Assembly: GCA_003353845.1 (NCBI GenBank)
Contig: PIVT01000037.1
Coordinates: 1 to 37,319, forward strand
Source of the DNA: Pseudomonadota bacterium
GTDB taxonomy: Bacteria > Myxococcota_A > UBA9160 > JADFDR01
Direction of reading: 5' to 3'
Length of the DNA stretch: 37,319 nucleotides
The notes beneath the pieces were generated by a model. The model did no database searches. It saw nothing but the letters and a program-made list of their open reading frames with translations, and was not told the DNA's origin. The translations under genes were made by a program, and so were the position numbers. Shown here piece after piece: positions 1 through 9,152 of the stretch (positions are counted from its first letter, which is position 1; each line of letters begins with the position of its first letter).

Positions 1-1023
1 TTGCTGAATATCGAGAATGCCCTCGACCGCTTCCGTTTGGAGGAAGAGAATCGAAAGCTGCGCGCGAATGTTGTGCGTGCCCACGAGATCTTGGGCGAAT
101 CCCAGGCCATTACACAGGTGAAGGAGCAAATCGAAATTGCGGCACCGACCAATGGTTGGGTGTTGATCACCGGCGAGAATGGAACCGGAAAAGAATTGGT
201 TGCTCGACAAATTCACGTGCAAAGCAAGCGCGCGGATCAACCTTTTGTCGAAGTGAATTGTGCGGCCATCCCGGAAGAATTGATTGAATCGGAGTTGTTC
301 GGGCACGAAAAAGGAGCCTTTACGGGCGCCATTCAGCAGAAGCGCGGGCGTTTTGAGTTGGCCGATCACGGCACCATCTTTTTGGATGAAATCGCCGACA
401 TGAGCCTGAAGACACAGGCAAAGATTCTCCGCATTTTACAGGAGCACACCTTCGAGCGCGTCGGAGGCGTGGACACAATCAATGTCGACGTACGTGTGAT
501 TGCCGCGACCAACAAGAACTTGGAGAAAGAGATTATCGACGGACATTTCCGCGAAGATCTTTATTACCGACTCAATGTGATCCCTTTTCAAGTTCCACCC
601 TTGCGCAAGCGTCGAGAAGACATACCGCTTTTGGTCGAGCGCTTTATCGCAGAATTTTGTGCGGAGTCGGGTGCCAAGCGCAAGACGGTTGCGCCGCGTG
701 CGATGAAGATCCTGGAAAACTATTCATGGCCCGGAAATGTGCGTGAATTGCGAAATCTTATGGAGCGTTTGGTGCTCATGACACCGGGCGATCAAGTCAA
801 GGCGACGGACATGCCTGATAACTTGCAAGATCCCTCGCGCAGCGTCGCGGGGGAGGAAGACAGTCTAGAGGGCGCGCGCAAAGCCTTTGAGCGCAAATTT
901 TTGTTGGCCAAGCTACAAGAAAATGGATGGAATATTTCTCGAACCGCTGAGGTCATCGGCATCGCGCGCGAAAGTCTCTCTCGCAAGATCAAAACCTTTA
1001 AAATCGAAATCCAGCGTGACTAG
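1..1023 (+). CDS. Sigma-54-dependent response regulator (NtrC/NtrX-like), 5' end outside window
   Basis: An AAA+ activator of RNA polymerase carrying sigma-54, probably the output half of a two-component regulator. The visible 340 residues hold a Walker A motif GENGTGKE (about 58-65), the sigma-54 contact loop GAFTGA (about 106-111), a Walker B motif with TIFLDE, the sensor segment RVIAATN and an arginine-finger region REDLYYRLNV. The C-terminal end is a Fis-type helix-turn-helix (NISRTAEVIGIARESLSRKI). The first residues (ENALDRFRLEEENRKLR) look like the linker that normally follows a receiver domain, and the frame is open to base 1, so the receiver and true start lie upstream. The domain order and short linker resemble NtrX/NtrC-type regulators; the target genes cannot be told from here. 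Confidence 0.93.
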   Translation: MLNIENALDRFRLEEENRKLRANVVRAHEILGESQAITQVKEQIEIAAPTNGWVLITGENGTGKELVARQIHVQSKRADQPFVEVNCAAIPEELIESELFGHEKGAFTGAIQQKRGRFELADHGTIFLDEIADMSLKTQAKILRILQEHTFERVGGVDTINVDVRVIAATNKNLEKEIIDGHFREDLYYRLNVIPFQVPPLRKRREDIPLLVERFIAEFCAESGAKRKTVAPRAMKILENYSWPGNVRELRNLMERLVLMTPGDQVKATDMPDNLQDPSRSVAGEEDSLEGARKAFERKFLLAKLQENGWNISRTAEVIGIARESLSRKIKTFKIEIQRD

Positions 1024-1063
1024 CCGTCCCTATAAACGCTGAAGGAAAGCTGAGGAGATAGAG

Positions 1064-1900
1064 GTGGTGGCCAGTTCGGAAGCAGCACTCGCAGGATCGC
1101 CAACGCGATCAGATGCCGAGGTCGTATTCAACCGCGATGAGGGCGCCGACAATTGGAGAATGCGACTGCGCGTTCCGGGGTGGCCCCGGCAGACGGCACC
1201 CGGTCAGTTCGCCATGTTGACACCGGGCGGGTTGACCAAGTTGAGCAGCGACCCCTTGCTTCCGCGCCCCATGGCTGTCTATCGCGTATTTACCGAAGCT
1301 GGCGGCGCAGAGGTTGAGTTCCTTTACAAAGTGGTGGGAAGAGGCACCACCTTATTGTCCCAGGCCGAAGCCGGTGAAGTGGTGGGCGTCGTGGGACCCT
1401 TGGGCCAGGGCTTTTCTTTACCGCCATCGAAGGGTAAAGCTGTCTTGGTGGCGGGGGGTACGGGCGTGGCGTCGGTGTACGAGTTGGCCGCGCTCGCCTG
1501 TGAAAAATCTGAGGTTTGGTTGCTCATGGGCGCTCGTTCCGCGGCAGATTTGGGAAACCTGGAGGATTTTGAAGCTCTCCCGCTCAATTTGGAAATTGCC
1601 ACGGAGGATGGCAGTCGCGGTCATCGCGGTTTGGTCACCGAGTTGATGGGCGCGGCCGGACTGGATGGGGAAGAGAAACTCACCCTCTATGCCTGCGGTC
1701 CGACACCCATGATGCGCGCCGTCGCGAAGTTGGCGGCTGAGCGTGGGCAGCGCTGTTTCGTTTCTCTGGAGAATCCCATGGCCTGTGGTTTTGGTGTGTG
1801 TTTGGGTTGTGCCGCACCGCGCAGCGATGGCGGGTTTTCCCTGGTGTGTCGGGATGGTCCGGTATTCGACGCTTGTGAAATCGACTGGGAGAATCTGTAG
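1064..1900 (+). CDS. pyrK: Dihydroorotate dehydrogenase B, electron-transfer subunit PyrK
   Basis: FAD and [2Fe-2S] subunit that passes electrons from the PyrD flavin to NAD+ in class 1B dihydroorotate dehydrogenase (pyrimidine synthesis, cytoplasm). Visible in 278 residues: a ferredoxin-reductase-type FAD site (LLPRPMAVYR), an NAD-binding segment (VLVAGGTGVASVYELA), and a C-terminal cluster motif with cysteines near 241, 246, 249 and 262 (CGFGVCLGC then C). The start is a GTG at 1064 or 1067, after a GAGGAG ribosome site at 1052-1057. The stop codon directly abuts the ATG of pyrD, so the two subunits are almost certainly translated together. Similar flavodoxin-reductase-like proteins exist, but the pairing with pyrD settles the call. 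Confidence 0.95.
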   Translation: MVASSEAALAGSPTRSDAEVVFNRDEGADNWRMRLRVPGWPRQTAPGQFAMLTPGGLTKLSSDPLLPRPMAVYRVFTEAGGAEVEFLYKVVGRGTTLLSQAEAGEVVGVVGPLGQGFSLPPSKGKAVLVAGGTGVASVYELAALACEKSEVWLLMGARSAADLGNLEDFEALPLNLEIATEDGSRGHRGLVTELMGAAGLDGEEKLTLYACGPTPMMRAVAKLAAERGQRCFVSLENPMACGFGVCLGCAAPRSDGGFSLVCRDGPVFDACEIDWENL

Positions 1901-2854
1901 ATGACAAGCGACGGCGCAAAGCCAGGGGCGGCAAGTGTGGATACATCAGTCAATGTAGGCGGAATTCAACTACGGAATCCGGTGCTTACGGCATCAGGCA
2001 CCTTTGGCTATGGAACGGAATTCGCTGCGTTTATGGATCTGCGCAAGATCGGTGGCTTCGTCGCCAAGAGCCTCACCTTGGAGCCGCGATCTGGAAACAT
2101 GCCCGCACGCATCGTTGAAACCCCCAGCGGTATGATGAATGCGATCGGGATTGAGAATGTGGGTGTCGAGGCGTTCATTCATGAGAAACTTCCCCAGATT
2201 CCCGAAGAAGTACCTGTTGTGGCCAGCGTTTTTGGTACTGATCCCGAAATGTATGCCGAGACCTGTCGCCGATTGTCCGACGTGCCACAGATCAAAGGCC
2301 TCGAGATCAACGCCTCTTGCCCTCACGTGAAAAGCGGGGGGATCGAGTTCGGGCAGAACCCCAAGGTGTTGGCTGAGTTGGTCCGCGTGACGCGCAAGGC
2401 CACTTCCATCCCCTTATTGATCAAGCTCTCACCCAATGTCACCAGCGTGGCTGAGATGGCCAAGGTGTGCGAAGCGGAGGGGGCGGATGGCATTTCGCTG
2501 ATCAATACCGTGCAAGCACTTGAAGTCAATATCGAAACGCGCCGACCCGTTTTGCGCAACGTCTTGGGCGGGCTCTCGGGCCCGGCCATCCGGCCCATTG
2601 CCCTGCGCATGGTTTGGCAGGCCGCCCAGGCCGTGAAAATCCCCATCTGCGGGATTGGTGGAATTGCCACGGGCGAGGACGCTGTGAAGTTCCTGCTGTG
2701 CGGGGCGACAGCCGTGCAGGTGGGGACGGCGAATTACGTAAATCCCAAGGCAGCACAGGAGGTTGCGGAGGGTTTAGTGGCCTACGCGCAGGCTCAGGGG
2801 GTCTCGGCGCTGAGGGATCTCATCGGCGCTCTGGAATTGCCGGAGAGCGGCTAG
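1901..2854 (+). CDS. pyrD: Dihydroorotate dehydrogenase, class 1B catalytic subunit
   Basis: Oxidises dihydroorotate to orotate on FMN, the fourth step of UMP synthesis. The 317-residue TIM barrel begins with NPVLTASGTFGYG and carries the class 1 catalytic loop INASCPHVKSGG, with the active-site cysteine at residue 140. A serine at that place would indicate the membrane-bound, quinone-linked class 2. The phosphate-binding end GIGGIATGEDAVKFLLCGATAVQVGT is intact. Its ATG follows the pyrK stop with no spacer. The presence of pyrK shows an NAD-dependent class 1B enzyme. pyrF lies 32 kb away in the same window. Confidence 0.96.
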   Translation: MTSDGAKPGAASVDTSVNVGGIQLRNPVLTASGTFGYGTEFAAFMDLRKIGGFVAKSLTLEPRSGNMPARIVETPSGMMNAIGIENVGVEAFIHEKLPQIPEEVPVVASVFGTDPEMYAETCRRLSDVPQIKGLEINASCPHVKSGGIEFGQNPKVLAELVRVTRKATSIPLLIKLSPNVTSVAEMAKVCEAEGADGISLINTVQALEVNIETRRPVLRNVLGGLSGPAIRPIALRMVWQAAQAVKIPICGIGGIATGEDAVKFLLCGATAVQVGTANYVNPKAAQEVAEGLVAYAQAQGVSALRDLIGALELPESG

Positions 2855-3000
2855 CCAGACCTTCCCACGAGCTCCTTCTTTAATACCGTTGCTTTCGCTG
2901 CGGGATAGACATGGATTTGCTTGCGGCTGGGTTTAAGGTCCGATACGGTTCGCGCGAGTCAATTTGTGGCTCCGTTTGGACTCCGTCTTTAGCGGCTTGG

Positions 3001-3027
3001 AAGTGGACCTTATCGTCCGCTTTTTTT
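3001..3027 (+). terminator. Intrinsic-terminator-like hairpin in the rimP leader
   Basis: AAGTGGAC (3001-3008) pairs with GTCCGCTT (3015-3022) around a CTTATC loop, 8 bp with one G-U pair, and runs into seven T residues (3021-3027). It lies 20 nt before the preferred rimP start and 146 nt after pyrD. It could end pyrKD transcripts or act as an attenuator for rimP-nusA-infB. Confidence 0.7.
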
Positions 3028-3046
3028 GTTTGTAGACAGGAAATCC

Positions 3047-3682
3047 GTGTATCAGGATATTCCGGAGCAGTACAAAGAGATGGTGGAGCCTGTGGTCGAT
3101 GAGCACGGGCTTGAGTTGCTTGACATTGAAATTGCTGGTGGCCGTGGGCCGAAACTGATTCGCATCACAGTGGATACACCCGCTTGCGACGGACGGGTAG
3201 ATATCGAGCACTGCGCGAAAGTGTCCAGGGAAATCGGGACGTTGCTGGATGCATCGGGTATGATCGACGCCCCGTATCAGCTGGAGGTGTCCTCGCCGGG
3301 CTTGAATCGGAAGTTGGCGCGGGCCAAGGACTTCGCGGCCGTATGTGGCAGCAAGGTTCAACTGGAGACGCGGCGACCCTTGCAGGGGCGAAAGCGTTTT
3401 CGGGGCGAGTTGAAGAGCTTTGAGGCGGGGCTAGCTCAACTTGATGTCGATGGTGACGAAATTGAAGTGGCTTTGGGCGACATCGCCAAGGCCAGTGTGA
3501 TGTACGAGTTCAGCAACTCTGATTTTGAGAGCGCAGCGTTAGCGACGTCCGCCAAAGCAGAGAAAAAAGCCGAGCGTAAAGCAGAACGGCAGTTGGAAAA
3601 AGAAGGTAAAAAGAAGGTTAAAAAGGGTCACGGTCGGCACAGTGGAAGACACAAACGCCTCACCGATCCTGAAGAAAAATAA
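3047..3682 (+). CDS. rimP: Ribosome maturation factor RimP
   Basis: Needed for late assembly of the 30S subunit. The 211-residue protein shows the RimP N-domain (MVEPVVDEHGLELLDIEI, then KLIRITVDTP) and the conserved segment YQLEVSSPGLNRKLARAKDF. The C-terminal 45 residues are a lysine-rich tail (KAEKKAERKAERQLEKEGKKK) that goes beyond the usual domain and probably binds RNA. I prefer the GTG at 3047, with AGGA at 3038-3041. A TTG at 3026 lies inside a terminator T-tract and has no ribosome site. It is first gene of the conserved rimP-nusA-infB order. Confidence 0.93.
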   Translation: MYQDIPEQYKEMVEPVVDEHGLELLDIEIAGGRGPKLIRITVDTPACDGRVDIEHCAKVSREIGTLLDASGMIDAPYQLEVSSPGLNRKLARAKDFAAVCGSKVQLETRRPLQGRKRFRGELKSFEAGLAQLDVDGDEIEVALGDIAKASVMYEFSNSDFESAALATSAKAEKKAERKAERQLEKEGKKKVKKGHGRHSGRHKRLTDPEEK

Positions 3683-3760
3683 TTTTGCAGCGACTCATAG
3701 AATGGGTGCTGTGTAGGTTCGACAGAAACAAAAGTCGACAGAGCTAGACGGAGAATTCCT

Positions 3761-5224
3761 ATGTTGCCGGGTTTGACACGCGAGATCGACGCGATCGCCA
3801 AGGATAAAGGGTTGGAAAGAGCGGTTCTTACCGAAGCGCTCGAAGAGGCCGTCGTACAGGCTGCGCGCCGAGAGTTTGGTGGTGAACAGGAGCTGGAAGC
3901 GCACTTCAACGCCGAGTTGGGTGAGATCGAGTTGTTTGCTTTTCGCGAAGTGGTGGAAGAAATCCACAACCCGGAACTAGAAGTCGATCTGGACAGCGCG
4001 CTTCAGTATGACGCGGAAGCGGAGATTGGTGACGAGATCGGTGTCAAGCTAGACACCTCGGGCTTTGGCCGCATCGTTGCCCAAGCTGCCAAGCAGGTGA
4101 TTATTCAACGCGTGCGCGACGCCGAGCGCGAACTCGTGCACGAAGAGTATTCCGACCGCAAGGGCGAGGTCGTTAACGGCATCGTTCGACGCTTTGACAA
4201 GGGATCCATCATTGTTGACTTGGGACGTGCGGAAGCCATTTTGCCAGCCAAGGAGCAAGTGCCCCGGGAAACCTATCGCCCCAACGATCGCGTGCGAGCT
4301 TACGTGGCCGAGGTAAACAAAGAATCACGCGGGCCCCAGATTGTGTTGTCCCGAGCTTGCATCGACTTTTTATTGAAGCTCTTTGCCCAGGAAGTACCAG
4401 AGATTCACGAAGGCGTGGTCACCATTGAAGCCGCTGCGCGCGAACCCGGCGCACGAGCCAAGATTGCCGTGGCTTCGCGTGACAATGATGTGGATCCTGT
4501 GGGTGCTTGTGTGGGCATGCGTGGCAGCCGCGTACAGACCGTGGTGCAAGAACTGCGCGGTGAGCGCATCGACATCGTCCCGTGGAGTCCCGACCCTGCG
4601 CGCTATGTCTGCAACGCTTTGGCACCCGCTCAAATTTCAAAAGTGATTATCGACGACGCAAACCAGTCCATGGATGTCATTGTGGCCGATGACCAGCTTT
4701 CATTGGCCATTGGTCGGCGTGGGCAGAACGTGCGCCTGGCGGTTCAGCTCACCGGTTGGAGCATCGATATCAAGAGTGAATCCAAGATGCGCGAGGTTGC
4801 TCGCTGGCTTTCCGAGGCCATTGCCGAAGTGGCAGGTTGCGGGGACCCCGAAGCGGAGATCCTGTTGCAACAGGGCATCATGTCTTTGGAAGATCTCTCT
4901 GAGTGTCAGTCGGAACTGTTGACGCAATTGCCAGGTATTGATGAGGAAGGTGCGCAGAACGTGAAGGCGAAGGCGCTTGAGCTCGTCGAACGCAGAGATA
5001 CGGAAGAACAAGAGCGTGTTGTAGCGGAGGCTGAAGCCGCCGCTCAGGCCGCGATTGCAGCGGCAACACCTGCCGCTGAGGAAGCGGTATCAGACGAAAC
5101 AGCTGAAGCCGCTGCTCCTGCCGAAGAGTCCTCGGAGACGGAAGAAGCAAGCCCAGCCGAGGATTCCTCGGAGACGGAAAAAGCAAGCCCAGACGAGGAT
5201 TCCTCGGAGACTACGAACGGTTAA
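3761..5224 (+). CDS. nusA: Transcription termination/antitermination factor NusA
   Basis: RNA polymerase-associated factor controlling pausing, intrinsic termination and antitermination. The 487 residues contain the NusA N-domain (1-125), an S1 domain (about 135-200, GEVVNGIVRRFDKGSIIVDLG), and two KH domains (PVGACVGMRGSRVQTVVQEL and LAIGRRGQNVRLA). A helix-hairpin-helix-like region follows (AEILLQQGIMSLEDLSECQSELLTQLPGI), then a low-complexity acidic tail of about 75 residues ending in a DNA-level tandem repeat. The start is ATG 3761 with GGAG at 3750-3753. It sits between rimP and infB as in most bacteria. NusA often controls its own operon, which would fit the leader hairpin. Confidence 0.97.
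   Translation: MLPGLTREIDAIAKDKGLERAVLTEALEEAVVQAARREFGGEQELEAHFNAELGEIELFAFREVVEEIHNPELEVDLDSALQYDAEAEIGDEIGVKLDTSGFGRIVAQAAKQVIIQRVRDAERELVHEEYSDRKGEVVNGIVRRFDKGSIIVDLGRAEAILPAKEQVPRETYRPNDRVRAYVAEVNKESRGPQIVLSRACIDFLLKLFAQEVPEIHEGVVTIEAAAREPGARAKIAVASRDNDVDPVGACVGMRGSRVQTVVQELRGERIDIVPWSPDPARYVCNALAPAQISKVIIDDANQSMDVIVADDQLSLAIGRRGQNVRLAVQLTGWSIDIKSESKMREVARWLSEAIAEVAGCGDPEAEILLQQGIMSLEDLSECQSELLTQLPGIDEEGAQNVKAKALELVERRDTEEQERVVAEAEAAAQAAIAAATPAAEEAVSDETAEAAAPAEESSETEEASPAEDSSETEKASPDEDSSETTNG
5120..5212 (+). repeat. 36-bp tandem repeat encoding the acidic NusA tail
   Basis: Two full 36-bp units (5120-5155 and 5156-5191) and a partial third encode AEESSETEEASP-like 12-residue units. The copies differ at only a few bases. 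The unit length is a multiple of three, so copy changes would keep the frame. Confidence 0.9.
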
Positions 5225-5298
5225 GCCGGTCGCCGACAAGTCGCCATCACAAGGGTGATCGCGAGTTCGGTGTGAACAAGAGAATCGAAGAAGACCGT

Positions 5299-7725
5299 AT
5301 GGCGAAGGTTAGAGCATATAAGATCGCCGAAGAGCTAGGCATAGAGCGAAATGAGTTTGTCGCCAAGGCGAAGGAACTCGGCGTGGAATTGCGCAGTGCC
5401 ATGGCCTCCGTTGAAGATGAAGATGCAGAGCTCTTAAGGCGCAAGCTTGGAGAGAATAAAAAGGTCGAGCGAGAGACTCGTCGCGTTGAGACAAAAGGCG
5501 GTTCCGCGGTACTTCGTCGCCGTAAGAAGGTTGTCGCACCCGAGCCTGAACCGGCTCCCGTTGTCGAAGCCCCCGAAGAAATTGCGCCGGAAGAGGTCGA
5601 GTTGGCCACCACCGCTAGCGTGGAAGAATCGGCTGAAGCGGCAGCTCCCGAATCCATTGCAGAAGAGGCTGCGGCTGAAGGACTGGCGCCAGCGCCTGTA
5701 GCTGCAGAGGACCAAAAGCCGGGTGGCAAGAGAGCTGTGGTTCCCGGTACACCAGAGATCGCCCCCGAACGAGAAAAGAAGCGTGTCCGCAAGCGCGTCG
5801 TGGTAGAGGGCAATTTGCAGGAGCAAGAAAAGCTTGCTCGCCAGGTTACCGGCCGCAAGTTTGGGGCGAAGCTGGCCGTCGTCGAGACGCGCCAGGGAGT
5901 ATCGCCGCGCAAGAAACGACGCGATGCGCTCGCACGGCCCGCCGTGAAGTCGATTTCGCAAGCCAAGAAGATCGTCCGCGTCGATGGTACGATTTCGGTC
6001 CAGGAATTGGCTGCGCAACTGGGTGAAAAAGCGCCAGTCGTGCAGGGCAAGCTCATGGGTATCGGCGTGATGGCCTCCATCAACCAGATGTTGGATTTTT
6101 CAACCGCGGAACAACTAGCAAAAGAATACGACTACGAAGCTCGGCAGGTTGGATTTCAAGAAGAAGTGGTGTTGGCCAGTTCCGCAGCAGCGGTGGAAGA
6201 TGAGTTGTTGGTGGCACGGCCACCGGTGATCACTGTGATGGGTCACGTGGACCACGGGAAGACCTCGTTGCTGGATGCGATTCGCAAGGCCAAGGTAACC
6301 GAAGGCGAGGCGGGTGGGATTACGCAGCACATCGGTGCTTACCAGGTCACCATCAAAGACAAGATTCTCACCTTCATTGATACGCCGGGCCACGAGGCCT
6401 TTACCACCATGCGTGCGCGTGGCGCTGACGCGACAGATTTAGTGGTGTTGGTGGTGGCAGCGTCCGAAGGTCCTATGCCGCAAACGGTTGAATCGATTAA
6501 TCACGCGCGCACTGCCGGTGTCCCCATTATTGTCGCCGTGAATAAATGCGATTTGCCCGATGCGAACCCCGGCCTTACCCGCCAGCGCCTCTTGGAGCAC
6601 GAGCTGGTGCCTGAAGAGTTCGGTGGCGACGTGTTATGTGTCGAGGTCTCGGCCAAGACGGGCGACGGTATCGATAAACTCTTGGAATCCATTGCCTTGC
6701 AGTCAGAGATGTTGGAACTCAAGGCCGATGCCAATCGTCCCGGTGCGGGTGTGGTATTAGAGGGCAAGTTGGATAAGAGTCGTGGCCCTGTGGCCTCCAT
6801 TCTGGTTCAAAGTGGGACGGTCAAGAGAAGCAATTTCCTGGTCGCCGGAACTGCCTGTGGTCGGATCCGTGACGTGCGAGATGAAGACGGTAAGCCCGTG
6901 AGCGAGGCAGGTCCTTCGCGTCCGGTTGAGGTGCTGGGTCTTTCTAGCGTGCCCGAAGCCGGGCAGGCTTTCAACATTGTTGAAAACGAGCGTGCGGCCA
7001 AGGAACTGGTGGCTTATCGCGAAGGTGAAATCAAGAAGAAGAGCGAGCAGTCAACACGCCCCGTAGTTTCTTTGGAGGCATTCTTTGCCCAGGCGGAAGG
7101 GTTGGGGCCCAAGGAACTCAACATCGTGCTCAAGGCCGATGTACAAGGGTCCGTTGAAGCTCTGCGCGATTCGCTTGAAAAACTCTCCACGGAAAAGGTT
7201 GGCGTCAAGGTTTTGCACAGCGGCGTGGGTGGAATTACCGAAAGTGATGTCATGCTGGCGGCAGCCAGTGAAGCCATCATTATTGGTTTTGCCGTGCGTC
7301 CCGATGTGCCGGCGCGCAAAGCAGCCGATAGCACTGGCGTAGATGTCCGTACCTACAAGGTGATTTACGAGGCCTTGGATGAGGTGCGCACGGCCATGGC
7401 TGGCTTGTTGGCACCCACGCGTCATGAAGTATCCCAGGGTCGCGCTGAGGTTCGCGAAGTCTTTGTGATTCCCAAGATCGGCTCCATTGCCGGTTGCCAA
7501 CTCTCCGACGGTTTCGTGAAGCGCAACTCTCTTTGCCGCGTTGTACGCGACGGTGTTGTCGTGTACGAGAGCAAGGTGAGTTCCTTGCGACGCTTCAAGG
7601 ACGATGTGTCTGAGGTGAAGCAGGGCATGGAGTGTGGTATCGGTGTCGAAAACTTCAATGACCTGAAGGTGGGTGATGTGATCGAGGCCTTTGAAATGGA
7701 AGAGCGAGTGGCCACCCTGGAGTAA
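5299..7725 (+). CDS. infB: Translation initiation factor IF-2
   Basis: GTPase that brings initiator tRNA to the 30S subunit and promotes subunit joining. About 808 residues. It has an N-terminal IF2_N domain ([26 protein letters not shown]), then a long Ala/Glu/Pro-rich and basic linker, and a second IF2_N-like domain (about 230-285). The G domain has [12 protein letters not shown] (about 315), DTPGHEAFT and NKCDLPD, followed by domains II-IV. I chose ATG 5299 ([13 protein letters not shown]) because it matches the usual IF-2 amino end; an in-frame GTG at 5272 would add nine residues. The gene lies 74 nt after nusA. Confidence 0.96.
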   Translation: MAKVRAYKIAEELGIERNEFVAKAKELGVELRSAMASVEDEDAELLRRKLGENKKVERETRRVETKGGSAVLRRRKKVVAPEPEPAPVVEAPEEIAPEEVELATTASVEESAEAAAPESIAEEAAAEGLAPAPVAAEDQKPGGKRAVVPGTPEIAPEREKKRVRKRVVVEGNLQEQEKLARQVTGRKFGAKLAVVETRQGVSPRKKRRDALARPAVKSISQAKKIVRVDGTISVQELAAQLGEKAPVVQGKLMGIGVMASINQMLDFSTAEQLAKEYDYEARQVGFQEEVVLASSAAAVEDELLVARPPVITVMGHVDHGKTSLLDAIRKAKVTEGEAGGITQHIGAYQVTIKDKILTFIDTPGHEAFTTMRARGADATDLVVLVVAASEGPMPQTVESINHARTAGVPIIVAVNKCDLPDANPGLTRQRLLEHELVPEEFGGDVLCVEVSAKTGDGIDKLLESIALQSEMLELKADANRPGAGVVLEGKLDKSRGPVASILVQSGTVKRSNFLVAGTACGRIRDVRDEDGKPVSEAGPSRPVEVLGLSSVPEAGQAFNIVENERAAKELVAYREGEIKKKSEQSTRPVVSLEAFFAQAEGLGPKELNIVLKADVQGSVEALRDSLEKLSTEKVGVKVLHSGVGGITESDVMLAAASEAIIIGFAVRPDVPARKAADSTGVDVRTYKVIYEALDEVRTAMAGLLAPTRHEVSQGRAEVREVFVIPKIGSIAGCQLSDGFVKRNSLCRVVRDGVVVYESKVSSLRRFKDDVSEVKQGMECGIGVENFNDLKVGDVIEAFEMEERVATLE

Positions 7726-7733
7726 GGGCTTTA

Positions 7734-7766
7734 AACAGGTTGTATTCGGGCTGCTGCCCTCCTGTT
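7734..7766 (+). other. Hairpin between infB and rbfA
   Basis: AACAGG (7734-7739) pairs with CCTGTT (7761-7766), and inside it GGGC (7748-7751) pairs with GCCC (7756-7759). It is followed by CTTGTTT, too weak a T-run for a confident terminator. It may be an RNA processing or partial termination site in the 133-nt gap. Confidence 0.4.
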
Positions 7767-7858
7767 CTTGTTTAGCCAATAGACGGTCAACCCAATAGGG
7801 CCAACCCATTAAACTGAACATTTGCGCAGAGAGACGAATCCTGCTCGGAGAACTATAG

Positions 7859-8224
7859 ATGTCGCGTAGGAGCGAACGGGTCGGAGAACAACTGCGCTCT
7901 GAGATGTCCCGGCTTTTACAGGCCGAGGTGACAGATCCCCGTATCGGTTTGGTGACCTTGATGCGCGTCGAAGTTGCCGCAGACTTATGTTCGGCCAATG
8001 TGTTTTGGAGTGCGCTGGGTCAAGACCCGGAACAAGACGTGGACAAGGTCGAGGAAGTGCAGGAAGGCTTGGAAAGTGCCAAGGGTTTTCTGCGTCGACG
8101 ACTGGCTGAAGAGCTGCCCCTGCGCCGCGTTCCTGAAATTACCTTTCGCCATGACGCGTCCTTCAAATTGGGCAGTCGTACTCTCGATATTTTAAACGAG
8201 ATTGAGAATGAGTCGAAGAGCTAG
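7859..8224 (+). CDS. rbfA: 30S ribosome-binding factor RbfA
   Basis: Small KH-fold factor that binds the 30S subunit near the 16S 5' helix during maturation and cold adaptation. The 121-residue protein begins MSRRSERVGEQLRSEMSRLL and has the family segments TDPRIGLVTLMRVEV and, near the end, PEITFRHDASFKLGSRTLDIL. The ATG at 7859 is preceded by GGAG about 11 nt away. The gene overlaps the truB start by 17 nt, suggesting coupled translation. The ylxP (DUF503) gene often found before rbfA is absent. Confidence 0.95.
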   Translation: MSRRSERVGEQLRSEMSRLLQAEVTDPRIGLVTLMRVEVAADLCSANVFWSALGQDPEQDVDKVEEVQEGLESAKGFLRRRLAEELPLRRVPEITFRHDASFKLGSRTLDILNEIENESKS

Positions 8225-9140
8225 AGGAAAGCGAAGAGAACGTCCCGGTCCCTCGGGATTCGTTGTGGTGGATAAACCTTCGGAATGGACCTCTCACGAT
8301 GTGGTGGCCAAGGCGCGAAGTTGGTTTGGGACTTCGCGTGTCGGGCATTTGGGCACCTTGGATCCTCTGGCTACGGGTGTACTCCCTTTGGCCATTCGCG
8401 ATGCAACCAAATTGATTCCCTTTTTGGAAAAAGCAAAAAAGCGTTACACCGCGACTTTTCTATTAGGAGTCGAGACCAACTCTTTTGATTCCGATGGAGA
8501 GGAGACGGCGCGCTTTGATGGTGAGCTGCCTTCGGCAGATGAGATCGCAGCCGCGATGAGGCAATTTGAAGGTGAGATCGAGCAATTGCCCCCCATGTTC
8601 AGCGCGGTGAAAATCGGTGGCGTGCCCTTGTATAAGCTGGCGCGCAAAGGGGAAGAAGTCGAGCGCGAGTTGCGCAGCGTGCAGGTTGAAAGTTTTGCTC
8701 TTCATCACTGGGTAGCTCCGCGTGCAGAGATTGAAGTGGCGTGTTCTTCCGGAACCTACGTGCGCACATTGGCTTTCGACTTGGGTCGCGCCTTGGGATG
8801 TGGCGCTCATGTCGAATCCATGCGGCGCACGGAGAGTTCTCCCTTTGCCATTGAAGAGGCGCTGACCCTGGAAAAAATAGGTGAGGCCTTTGAAGAGGGT
8901 TGCGTCGACAGCTTGGTGATTCCGCCCGAAGAACCCTTGGGCTTGCCGCTGATCCAATTGTCCGTGCTTCAACTGGATCGCGTGATGAATGGCTGTGAGA
9001 TTCCCGCGACGGATACCAACTCAGTCCCGGGAGCACGCTTCGCAGCACTCACACCCAAGGGTAAGCTTTGCGCAGTGTTGGAGATGCGTCCCAATCGCCA
9101 GCTGGCTCCCATGCGTGTGTTCCCACAACTGGCGTCCTGA
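8208..9140 (+). CDS. truB: tRNA pseudouridine(55) synthase TruB
   Basis: Makes pseudouridine 55 in the T-loop of nearly all tRNAs. About 310 residues with GFVVVDKPSEWTSHDVV at the amino end, the catalytic motif GTLDPLATGVLPL (Asp52), the KRYTATFLLGVETNSFDSDG segment, and CSSGTYVRTLAFDLG. I use ATG 8208, inside the end of rbfA; a TTG two codons upstream is less likely. It closes the rimP-nusA-infB-rbfA-truB block. Only 12 nt separate its stop from that of the convergent Rid gene, so there is no room for an ordinary terminator. Confidence 0.96.
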   Translation: MSRRARGKRRERPGPSGFVVVDKPSEWTSHDVVAKARSWFGTSRVGHLGTLDPLATGVLPLAIRDATKLIPFLEKAKKRYTATFLLGVETNSFDSDGEETARFDGELPSADEIAAAMRQFEGEIEQLPPMFSAVKIGGVPLYKLARKGEEVERELRSVQVESFALHHWVAPRAEIEVACSSGTYVRTLAFDLGRALGCGAHVESMRRTESSPFAIEEALTLEKIGEAFEEGCVDSLVIPPEEPLGLPLIQLSVLQLDRVMNGCEIPATDTNSVPGARFAALTPKGKLCAVLEMRPNRQLAPMRVFPQLAS

Positions 9141-9152
9141 CCTCACCCTCGC

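Noticed and set aside
2911-2985. tRNA-like stretch with GGTTCGCGCGAGTC before rimP
   Set aside because: No acceptor or anticodon stem can be built around it, unlike the metY gene at this place in E. coli.
5247-6083. 278-codon open frame on the minus strand within infB
   Set aside because: It lies opposite the Ala/Glu-rich IF-2 linker, gives a low-complexity Ser/Ala-rich product, and has no ribosome site or family motif.
7051-7998. 315-codon open frame on the minus strand across infB and rbfA
   Set aside because: It is antisense to two clearly conserved genes and contains no recognisable domain.
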